A DNA stretch of 64,000 nt from Aedes albopictus (lineage: Eukaryota; Arthropoda; Insecta; Diptera; Culicidae): the NCBI RefSeq assembly GCF_035046485.1, contig NC_085137.1, forward strand, positions 348,492,505 to 348,556,504. The letters run 5' to 3'. Under the pieces are notes generated by a model that searched no databases, was not told where the DNA came from, and worked only from the letters and a program-made list of their open reading frames with translations. Positions 33,201-38,491 of this stretch are shown here, piece by piece. The number at the start of each line of letters is the position of its first letter. Positions within the stretch are counted from its first letter, which is position 1. Made by a program: the position numbers and the translations under genes.

Positions 33201-34704
33201 GAAGTTAGAGCGTGAGCGATTGTAGCTAAGGGTCTAAAATCCATTGGGAATTTTTCCAGCGATGTATCGAACAGCGAACGAATGGGATTTGATTCGTTCT
33301 TGCAAAAGTCGGCTGCAATGGACGGGCTGCTGATCAATTCACTGAGCAGATCGATGACTTTGGCATGTTCAGCTACTGATCCGTCGGAGTCGAACAACTG
33401 ACATAGGAATGCCAGTTGGTTATAGATCGCTTTACGTGTGATGCGGCAAACAAAACTGTGATCTTTGAAGGTTCGATGCGTCACCAATGCATGCAAATAT
33501 TCGAACACGCCCAACTGAATTGCTCTGGACCCGAACTGACGGTATCGACTGGATAGATCATCGTCTTCCAAGTGGCCGGGGATCCTGAAATTGAACAGCA
33601 TCCACATCAGCAGTAGAGGTCCATGCTCCGGGAACTGATGCAATGTGATTAGTTCACTGTCTAGCGCTTCGATGACGCCCTCGGCCCAATCGGCTTTATC
33701 CGGCCTCTCGGTTAGGTCTAGAGCTTCACACACAATCGCTATTTCACTGAAAGTGATTCTCTTCACTAGATCGCCATGATTCTCGTTAGCGGTGTCCAAA
33801 TATTGCTGCTGCCGTCCAAACGCATGTCCTTTGAACAGCTTGAACAGTCGACAAAATTCGTTCACGCTTATTCCATCGTTGTGAATGATCATCAGAATGA
33901 TGTGCAAGATTTCATTCATTTCACGTAGCTTCCGCTCTGACCAGGATATCATTTTTGCTTGGTTGTTGAACATATCCCCAGGAATCAACTTGCCAGGCAT
34001 CGATTCATTTATCAAGCGCTCCAGCTGATTGATGTACGATGTCCGCAGATTGGCCATGCCAATCTTATCGATGATGCATTTATATTCCTTTGAGTACGGA
34101 TGATTCCCTGAGTTATAGAACTCCAGAAGATTTTTGACGACCTTCAATAGGACCATCCTTTCCAAGCTGTAATATGACCAGATGTCGCTCAGCAAGGTCA
34201 GCATCGAACTTTCGGTTGACAAATAATCCGCCAAGGCATTGGCGGGACCCCGATATTCGTTAACAAGGTAGAAGCAAAGGATGTTCCACGACTGCAAGGC
34301 ATCAATGTCCTACAACAAAATATCCGATATTACCCTTTCCTCTTTTAAAATCTCACCCATCCTTTACCAAATACTGATACAACTTGGTGGCGAAACCCAG
34401 CAGTTTCTGCTGGTTACGCTCCTTCATGGCTTTCTTCAGCTGTTCCTCCGAGACCTTGTCGCTTGCAGCTTTTTTATACATCGTAATCCCATCGGTGATC
34501 TGTTTCGAAACGTCCATGAGTCGGTCCCGAACGACGGCATTTGGCGTTTCGTAGTGAATTCCGGATACGAGTTGCCACAGCTTTTTCCATTGTCTGTAGG
34601 AGAATCCCAATCAACAAGAGGTTATGCTATTGTAAACAGAGGCACTACGTGCCGGGAAAACATTGCGCTCATACTCACATAACGTCTCCGTTCGCTTCAC
34701 CCAT
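8328..34704 (-). CDS. Nup188: Nup188-type nuclear pore scaffold nucleoporin, 7 exons
   Basis: Inner-ring scaffold nucleoporin of the nuclear pore complex; the family is an all-helical solenoid related to Nup205 and to karyopherins. The predicted CDS joins 34704-34679, 34593-34368, 34309-32863, 32611-30171, 13560-13273, 13207-12833 and 9257-8328. Every junction has GT/AG ends and matching phase, giving 1,910 residues, somewhat longer than human NUP188. Diagnostic similarity to Nup188 rather than Nup205: CFYLVNEYRG near the N terminus, an SH3-like segment around residues 495-545 (VPRGTSVVVLDKR), the LKIAVLEFVEACIHKQPGLT block in exon 4 and FAGIHEEFL in exon 5. The start ATG is the first in exon 1. 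The C-terminal exon has a low-complexity Ser/Pro/Ala region. Introns of 16.6 kb and 3.6 kb are filled with transposons. An ATCGAT motif sits just upstream. Confidence 0.93.
9381..9510. repeat. Palindromic repeat in intron 6
   Basis: Left arm ACGCAACATGGTGCAGAA and right arm TTCTGCACCGAGTTGCGT with inner arms matching TTTTTACAGCAC. A second small palindrome (AGTGCTGTAATG and CATTACAGCACT) lies at about 9690-9750. Together with matching TTGCAATTTC and GAAATTGCAA around 9510-9835 this is probably one MITE with several nested stems. Confidence 0.55.
9868..12816. mobile_element. Long foldback element, about 2.9 kb
   Basis: Inverted arms of about 450-600 bp. On the left, AAACTTTGCACAG, CGCCATTTTTCGATAT and AAAACCCTATCTTTTTACC occur in order. 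The same blocks occur inverted and in reverse order at 12440-12750. The inner half of the right arm is present twice in tandem (about 11947-12265 and 12266-12570). The centre, 10640-11620, has no intact transposase; a weak ORF on each strand at 11386-11619 is not recognisable. End coordinates are approximate (GAGCGA on each side). Confidence 0.7.
11631..11841. mobile_element. TA-flanked MITE nested in the foldback element
   Basis: Terminal inverted repeat CACCGGGGCAAGTTGAAA, TA on both sides (11629-11630, 11842-11843), 211 bp. The subterminal GGGGCAAGATGAAAC motif is repeated in inverted orientation at the other end. Confidence 0.85.
12833..13207 (-). CDS. Nup188: Nup188 exon 6
   Basis: 125 codons, residues about 1477-1601. 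Acceptor TTTCCACAG and donor GTAAGT, phase 0 at both ends. Includes a Glu/Asp-rich loop and the helix with LCAKCLLRFSPNLMKLLCD. Confidence 0.9.
13273..13560 (-). CDS. Nup188: Nup188 exon 5
   Basis: 96 codons, residues about 1381-1476. Acceptor CATTTCAG and donor GTATGT, phase 0 at both ends. Carries the conserved segment FLKDALFFAGIHEEFL. The neighbouring intron 5 (13208-13272) is only 65 nt. Confidence 0.92.
13620..14830. repeat. Degenerate 12-bp satellite, block 2
   Basis: Loose repeats of TTCCTnCnGGAnTT and, after about 14200, the complementary form (GGAAATCCCAGGAA-like). The switch of strand around 14160-14300 suggests an internal inversion. Open frames here are repeat artefacts. Confidence 0.6.
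14826..15190. mobile_element. Inverted-repeat element, left half
   Basis: Starts with GAGACCGGCTCACTACATAT and contains GTCTTCAAAAATGTTTTTAG. The same sequence occurs inverted at 29340-29415. Both pieces also contain TTTAGACGCCATCTTGGATT in the same orientation. They may be two ends of one MITE separated by later insertions, or two members of one family. Confidence 0.5.
15195..15412. repeat. Small inverted repeat
   Basis: GCGCTGTTTGCAGTTCAGAA at the left and TTCTGAACTCGAAACTGCGC at the right are complementary with a few mismatches. A nested CAAGAAGTTTCTTG palindrome lies near the right end. Probably a MITE. Bases 15413-15860 contain nothing that I recognise. Confidence 0.55.
16201..16209 (+). 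promoter_or_regulatory. TATA box of the candidate small gene
   Basis: TATAAATAG, an exact strong TATA sequence, lies 46-54 nt upstream of an ATG with an open, splice-consistent reading frame. Confidence 0.4.
16255..16508 (+). CDS. Candidate small two-exon gene inside Nup188 intron 4
   Basis: Not recognised. Predicted CDS joins 16255-16286 and 16370-16508. The donor is GTTTGT and the acceptor a long T tract followed by GTAG, with matching phase across an 83-nt intron. The product is 56 residues: start MDLAGAPISIR, a hydrophobic stretch rich in Leu and Trp (GFLLWLLVEILRW), and an acidic tail ending EEPDVDC. A TATA box lies 46-54 nt upstream and AATAAA (16507-16512) overlaps the stop codon. It lies antisense to the host gene. 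It could equally be part of an unrecognised transposon or retropseudogene, since downstream sequence to 16704 stays open in another frame. Confidence 0.3.
16507..16512 (+). terminator. AATAAA after the candidate small gene
   Basis: AATAAA overlaps the TAA stop codon. It would give a very short 3' untranslated region, which weakens the case for a functional signal. Confidence 0.25.
17632..18395. repeat. Large inverted repeat, left arm
   Basis: Begins CCAAGTTCGCAGGGGTTGAC and continues through ACCGGCTGCAGCAGATGGAG to GATTCGAAGCTAACGTGCGA. The same sequence with moderate divergence occurs in opposite orientation at 28632-29152, about 10.2 kb away. The left arm is longer because it contains the 196-bp insertion at 17847-18042. 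It may be the ends of one large non-autonomous element or two inverted copies of a family. Bases 16513-17631 hold nothing clear; 17000-17120 is weakly similar to 28530-28625. Confidence 0.65.
17847..18042. mobile_element. MITE nested in the left arm, with empty-site evidence
   Basis: Inverted ends ATAGAGTTAATAAACTATA and its near complement. The duplicated target TCAGTAGAG flanks both sides (17838-17846 and 18043-18051), consistent with an 8- to 9-bp duplication. The paralogous right arm at about 28945-28965 lacks the insert and reads straight through. Confidence 0.8.
18396..18740. other. Intronic sequence with no recognised feature
   Basis: AT-rich intron sequence. No repeat family, RNA or coding region recognised. 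Confidence 0.4.
18741..18986. mobile_element. TA-flanked MITE, AGGACA family, copy 1
   Basis: Ends AGGACAAACGT and AGTCTGTCCT, TA duplication on both sides, 246 bp. A related copy in opposite orientation (245 bp) lies at 48090-48334. Confidence 0.8.
19130..20758. repeat. Degenerate 12-bp satellite, block 3
   Basis: About 1.6 kb of loose repeats on a unit like TTCAGGGATTCC or TTCAGGAGTTCC. Translations give Phe/Leu/Gln/Glu-rich shadow peptides in every phase. A 100-bp unrelated insert lies around 20035-20130. Confidence 0.75.
20761..21914. mobile_element. TA-flanked MITE with long arms, 1.15 kb
   Basis: Terminal inverted repeat CAGGGGATAGACAAAATG followed by arms of about 250 bp. TA lies on both sides (20759-20760, 21915-21916). 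It sits inside the 12-bp satellite and is itself hit by the 241-bp MITE at 21329-21569. Confidence 0.85.
21329..21569. mobile_element. 241-bp MITE, copy A (nested)
   Basis: Ends CACAGTTAG and CTAGC-type complement (TTAGCTGTG), TA on both sides (21327-21328, 21570-21571). The interior is rich in TTTACCGAAAT and its complement. By eye it is identical over its length to copy B at 21917-22157. Confidence 0.85.
21917..22157. mobile_element. 241-bp MITE, copy B, at the TA edge of the larger MITE
   Basis: Same 241-bp sequence as copy A. Its left TA (21915-21916) is also the right target duplication of the 1.15-kb MITE, so it inserted into that TA. The right TA is 22158-22159. Confidence 0.85.
22158..22460. 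repeat. Degenerate 12-bp satellite, block 4
   Basis: Continuation of block 3 on the far side of the inserted MITEs, with units like TTCAGGAATTCC. It shows that blocks 3 and 4 were one tract. Confidence 0.7.
22464..22945. mobile_element. MITE with TAGCACACATGTTCTA ends
   Basis: Terminal inverted repeat TAGCACACATGTTCTA, 482 bp, inserted in the satellite tract. Internal GACGCAA and AACCCAAATT motifs occur in both orientations. No clear target duplication was found. Confidence 0.7.
22950..23520. repeat. Degenerate 12-bp satellite, block 5
   Basis: Units such as TTCAGGGATTCC and TTCCTTCAAGAG. The open frame over 22938-23315 is Ser/Phe-rich and follows the repeat phase, so it is not a gene. Confidence 0.7.
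23810..24170. repeat. Degenerate 12-bp satellite, block 6
   Basis: Units such as TTCTGAAGTTTCC and TTCAAGGATTTT. It is separated from block 5 by about 290 bp of AT-rich sequence with no recognised feature. Confidence 0.65.
24342..24608 (+). mobile_element. Feilai-like tRNA-derived SINE, copy 1
   Basis: The tRNA-like head has an A-box-like TAGCCTAGTG and a B-box-like GGTTTGATTCTCG. A tRNA-unrelated body follows (CTGGGCATAGTGTAACATTG, then AATTAATAACTGTGGAAGTG). It ends in an A-rich tail with GAAGAA and AATAAT triplets. This matches the known Feilai family of Aedes. A shorter copy is at 42607-42785. Confidence 0.75.
25080..26740 (+). repeat. Satellite array, about 14 units of 118 bp
   Basis: Tandem direct repeats anchored by CTGGTTCACCAAGTTCTCCC, GATGCGAGGTGACGCATTG, TTTCTCCTAAAAC and CATTTTTGTGATTAGTCTG. 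CTGGTTCA-type anchors occur near 25108, 25355, 25473, 25557, 25675, 25794, 25928, 26047, 26166, 26283, 26402, 26521 and 26639, plus one degenerate unit near 25241. Spacing is usually 117-119 bp. One unit is truncated (25473-25557) and one has a roughly 15-bp insertion (25794-25928). The array lies in Nup188 intron 4. Confidence 0.9.
27027..27213 (-). pseudogene. Isolated coding-like fragment
   Basis: On the minus strand a frame of about 61 codons has coding-like composition, including KIRNRLLTRQGSPEGSVAGR and DDRVHVGSEDVIHDPKP. It is bounded by stops and has no start or splice signals. GC content is higher than the surroundings. The protein is not recognised; it may be a captured exon or transposon remnant. 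Confidence 0.3.
27561..27747. repeat. Long near-perfect hairpin
   Basis: Arms of about 80 bp. GTGCTCATTCTGCGAATGGA at the left pairs with its complement at the right, continuing through ACGTGAGAAAAGTCGGAGTC. The loop is about 25 bp. Only a few mismatches are visible. Confidence 0.75.
28632..29152. repeat. Large inverted repeat, right arm
   Basis: Inverted partner of 17632-18395. It ends CCCTGCGAACTTGGCCAGGG and carries the empty site (near 28945-28965) of the MITE found in the left arm. Bases 27850-28630 contain weak, unassigned repeat-like sequence. Confidence 0.65.
29153..29440. mobile_element. Inverted-repeat element, right half
   Basis: Contains CTAAAAACATTTTTGAAGAC and ATATGTAGTGGGCCGGTCTC, the complement of the left half at 14826-15190, next to the right arm of the large inverted repeat. 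Confidence 0.5.
29441..29650. repeat. Degenerate 12-bp satellite fragment
   Basis: Short tract with units like GAAATACCAAGAAAAA and GGAATCCGG, the complement of the TTCC-type satellite. The open frame 29463-29645 is a by-product. Bases 29651-30130 contain no recognised feature. Confidence 0.45.
30171..32611 (-). CDS. Nup188: Nup188 exon 4 (largest exon)
   Basis: 2,441 nt, completing codon 567 and continuing to residue 1380. Acceptor TTTTTTTCAG, donor GTGAGT. All-helical solenoid content with the conserved QPGLTEAFFKV stretch and PSLCNPLFGNISENVKAYCQ in the middle. No frame breaks. Confidence 0.95.
32863..34309 (-). CDS. Nup188: Nup188 exon 3
   Basis: 1,447 nt starting at DIDALQSWN (residue 85). 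Acceptor TTGTTGTAG, donor GTGAGT, phase 0 in and phase 1 out. Contains CFYLVNEYRG, helices with FKLFKGHAFGRQQ, and the SH3-like piece VPRGTSVVVLDKRSHTMVHF. The intron to exon 4 (32612-32862) is 251 nt and unremarkable. Confidence 0.94.
34368..34593 (-). CDS. Nup188: Nup188 exon 2
   Basis: Encodes WKKLWQLVSGIHYETPNAVV through KLYQYL. Acceptor TCTCCTACAG. The donor GTAAAG was chosen because it restores phase 0 into exon 3; an alternative GTGAGA slightly downstream does not fit the frame. Confidence 0.88.
34679..34704 (-). CDS. Nup188: Nup188 exon 1 (short start exon)
   Basis: 26 nt from ATG to donor GTGAGT, encoding MGEANGDV plus two bases. It joins exon 2 in phase to give DVIQWKKLW. It is too short for ORF scans and was found from the splice sites. 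Confidence 0.8.
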
Positions 34705-34733
34705 TTTTTATTGTTTCGCAGTGTAATCTAGTG

Positions 34734-34739
34734 ATCGAT
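34734..34739. promoter_or_regulatory. ATCGAT, DRE-like promoter motif
   Basis: ATCGAT lies 30-35 bp upstream of the Nup188 start codon, in a TTATCGATC context. It resembles the DREF-binding element common in insect housekeeping promoters. No TATA box is evident. Motif-level evidence only. Confidence 0.3.
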
Positions 34740-35023
34740 AATCCACATTGATTTAGTGGTGAACTTAAGTAAATTGTTTAATTACATTTACAGTCAAATG
34801 ATTCACAGAAACAGCACAAAAATTTCAAACGTTCAATAAAAGTGCGGAAAGTTTGCCATTGATGACATTTCGTTGTGCAGTGTTGCCAGCATTGTTTTTA
34901 TTGTTTATTTTTAAAATTTTAGTACAAACAGATTGTGCCAGCTTGGTATAGAATGCATTCGATATAAAACGGCGCAGTATCATAACGTCCGAAGCCATAA
35001 TGTCCCCCCGCATAGAAATGTAT

Positions 35024-35155
35024 AGTCCTGTTCAACGACGTAGGTTGAACTTGCTCGAAGTTGCTGCATCTCGCTCTTACCCGTTTGATGACAAATGGGT
35101 AAGAGCAAGATGCAGCAGCTTCGAGCAAGTTCAACCTGCGTCGTTGAACAGGACT
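35024..35155. repeat. Long near-perfect hairpin in the divergent intergenic region
   Basis: AGTCCTGTTCAACGACGTAG pairs with the complementary right arm ending at 35155. The stem is about 62 bp with few mismatches and a very small loop near CGTTTGATGACAAATG. It lies about 320 bp upstream of Nup188. Confidence 0.75.
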
Positions 35156-35382
35156 TATGATTCTCGCTCATATCATAACATATTCATTCGCGGAATAATA
35201 ATGATAGATTCAATAATAATTTAATGATTGAATGATGGAAATTCCTGAAATGAGATCATACAGAACTTTTTAAATATCATAGTATTAATGATAACTACAT
35301 ATTCACGGTATGATTTTCAAATATTTTTTAATTATTTGTTTTTGATTATCATCTTGACCATAATCAATTGATGCTGCATTAA

Positions 35383-35598
35383 CATGTCTAAAGGGTCTAA
35401 TTCGTTTTGTAAACAAACATTGTTTCTGTCGCTGTAGAGCTCATCTCAATCCACCCACGCATCTGGGGGCCGTTATCAGAAAGAGCGAAGATAGATCTTT
35501 CTGATAACGGTCCCCAGATGCGTGGGTGGATCGAGATAGACCCTACAGCGACAAAAACAATGTTTGTTTACAAAACGAGTTAGACCCTTTAGACATGT
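35383..35598. mobile_element. TTAA-flanked palindromic MITE
   Basis: TTAA at 35379-35382 and 35599-35602 encloses ends CATGTCTAAAGGGTCTAA and its complement. The arms are about 95 bp with a short AT-rich loop. TTAA duplication suggests a piggyBac-type origin; a TA-type element is the alternative. Confidence 0.7.
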
Positions 35599-35639
35599 TA
35601 ATGAAGAATGATACTTTTTACTGGCAATAGGTCGTTATC

Positions 35640-36050
35640 AAAACGTAATTATGACAGCATGTGCGTACCTATCTTTTGATCCATGTCAAATTGGCACCAT
35701 TCAGTAGAAATTATCTTGAAATATCTATTCCCAAACACCCAGCCCTATGTCCCTGTTGCGTTTTTGTGGGGAATGTGTTGCAGGCGGTGCGGCAGCGGAA
35801 CATTACCATCACTGGGATCGAGAAAGAGTCGTTTCTTCGGAAATAATGTTTCTTTGCAAATCAGATTCCGCCGTGATGCCTTCCAATCACGAAACTTCCA
35901 TTGTCGTTCGACATCCAGAATCTGCTATCACCCATGTGATGCACGCTATCATTGGCTTACAATCCATTGTATGATAACATGTATAATTAGAACATGATAG
36001 CCTGTATCAGCGCTGTATGATACCGTTTTTTTCGGGCCATGACTTTATAT
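35640..36050. other. Intergenic sequence with no recognised feature
   Basis: Two overlapping open frames of 61-104 codons occur here, but they lack coding character, homology or splice signals that I recognise. Confidence 0.35.
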
Positions 36051-36051
36051 A

Positions 36052-36312
36052 CACTAAGAAAAATCCGCATCTAGTTTCCATGTGCCCACATATTGAATTT
36101 TGCAATCAAGCTTTGCACTCGAAAAGTAAATGCATCGCACATAAATCCAAATACCGCATTTGAAATATATATGCCGTTGCACATATTTTCCATCCAACTA
36201 TTAGATTTTATGTGCAACCTTGCGTAGAGAACGCTCATGTGCGCGCATGTAGATTGTAATAGTGCATCTAGATGGACTTTTGCCAATAAATATGTGCGGT
36301 TTTTTTTTCGTG
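36052..36312. mobile_element. TA-flanked MITE
   Basis: Ends CACTAAGAAAAATCCGCA and TGCGGTTTTTTTTTCGTG with TA on both sides, 261 bp. Bases 36313-37190 contain nothing recognised. Confidence 0.65.
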
Positions 36313-37199
36313 TAGCAATTTTCCGGGCACTCATTGAAAAAAACTATCACAAATCACAAATTTTTGCTATAACCGAAAATTATGGATATCATAAAAATAC
36401 TTCATGCTCGACATTATGAAAATTGATCGTGCTTGTTATAACCAATTTTATGAGACAGACTTATGAAAAGAGCAAAAAATCTTAAAATTATGCAGACTGG
36501 AGTCGATCCATGATCACTGAGCTCGAGTTTAATCCACACGGCTACCAACACTTGAGAATACCATGTTGCTGAACATATATAAAAGCCAAGCTGTGAGACG
36601 ATTCTGCGTCATAGTGCGACCTAATGAAACATCTTATGAATTATTCAAAGCCCATTTCATATGTTAGGCCTCATGAAAATCTTGAGTTTATTTGGCTGAG
36701 TGTGGCATAACGTCCGAACATACCCATACGTCACTACGTCACGAAGTCAAAGGAATGAAGGCACATATGATATAATGGCACATCCCATACAAGATCAAAA
36801 CAGTGCAGTATTTACACTATCGAATTAAGTGCCCCACACAATGCATACCTTTGCGTGTACCCATGGGAAAACTGTAAAAAAAACGCAAACATCGACGGAA
36901 CGGAGCCTATGTGTTCCAGCCTTTAGATATAGCGCATTTAGTTCACCACTGGAGTTTTCAAGTCAGGCCGAACATTTCTATAGGCCCTAAGTGCAGATGA
37001 GAGGTTCTCTTTAAGTCTCCTCTCATTCGATTATAACGTGCTTGTATTTATAAATTTTTATTTGCTTCTTGCATCGAAAGGTAGATTTAACAATCCTTTA
37101 CCGGTCTACACATCACAAGTTGTCAAAATGTTCACTGTAACATCGTAATAATTCAAAGAGAATCGAAAGAAGAGAGAGCCTTTCTTCTGAAGATTGGAC

Positions 37200-37910
37200 C
37201 TTTAGATTGTGTTTGTCGCCAATTGGCTTCTTTAGCGGTGTTGAGATAATTCCATATTCAGAATCTGCATGCAAAACTGAGCCGAAATCCAAATTTTTAT
37301 GAATTTTGGTGCCCGGGAACCTATTTAAAAATCAGTTTGAAGTTTGTATGGGAGAGATTTGTCGAATCACCCCTCGTCGCATTTTGTACTGGGCGGAGCG
37401 TCAAGCAGCTGGCCAGCTGTCAAAAGGTGATTTCGAAAAATCTCTTCGAAAGCGATTTTAGGTAACAAAATGAAGTTCTAAAAATCTGAAAAAAATCATG
37501 CTGGTTCAGAAAAAGGTGCTCTTTCATATAAAATCAAAAAATCAATACATTTTTCTTAATTTAAAAACCCAATTGGGTTCTTTAGGGGTATCCGGATTAT
37601 TTCATAATCGGATTCTCCACCCAACAGTTAGTCGAAATCCGAAATTTCATATTTTTCGGAGTTCGGGAACTATTTTTAAAATGCATTTAAAGTTTGTATG
37701 GGGAAATTTTTTTGTTCGGGTCGAACTGTCACTTTATCGATTGAGCTGTCATTCTATCCATAAAAATGAAAACTGGTTTGTTAATTTAACCATCAAAACA
37801 AAGGCATTGGAATCCAATAAAATCACGTTATACTCAGAAAAATGAGCTCTTTCGATTAGGCTATAGAAAATAACAATATTTTATTCACTAAACAACCCAA
37901 TTGTGTGCGC
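37200..37910. repeat. Diverged direct repeat, two to three partial units
   Basis: CCAATTGGCTTCTTTAGCGG near 37219 and CCAATTGGGTTCTTTAGGGG near 37568 each precede a similar stretch (AATCCGAAA or AAATCC, then GTTTGTATGG). A third start is near 37893. The open frame 37498-37845 lies in one unit and is unlikely to be coding. Confidence 0.45.
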
Positions 37911-38471
37911 GTGTTGAAACTTTGTTCTCTTTCGATGTTCTTATATGCCACTCTAGCCGATCCCTGTTTTGGAAATCAAGATTACATGAGTACTAAAGTT
38001 GTACTAAACGCAAAAAGCGTCATCAAACTGTCAAGTGGTTTATTGATGATCCGAGTTTTTTCGTAAAAATTTTAATCATTTCGTGCAGAAAGTTTTTCAT
38101 CAAAAAGTGGTGTATTTTCATAGTTTTTCGATATTTAAAAAGTGAAAATATGATGTTTGAATTTGGGACGTGTTATGTCAGTTAAAAACGGTTAAAAATG
38201 TTATATGTAGCCTACAGTAGTAATTAATCAAAGGATGCAATCTTGGACACATCGCTGTAAACAAGTCAAAACAAAGAAAAAGTTCAACCAAAATTGCATC
38301 CCATCAGGAAGCAGTAGCTGCTGCTGCTGCAAGTGTTTGCATTAGGAAGTGCAGCAGTGGCGTTGTTGTCACGGAACGGCTCGTAACAATCCCGCAAACG
38401 CTCGGGACGAAGTTGGCGTGAATGTGTAGCGCTTGTTTGGTTTTGGTAGGAGTGACTGCATACCATCTCCA

Positions 38472-38491
38472 ATGGCGCAATCATTCAGCTG
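38472..38491 (+). CDS. NAA60: NAA60 exon 1 (20-nt coding part)
   Basis: ATGGCGCAATCATTCAGCTG followed by donor GTAAGT. Joined to exon 2 it reads MAQSFSWYHHNYLGP, in phase and comparable to the fly N terminus. Too short for ORF scans. The 5' untranslated part probably extends upstream; its start is not determined. Confidence 0.75.
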
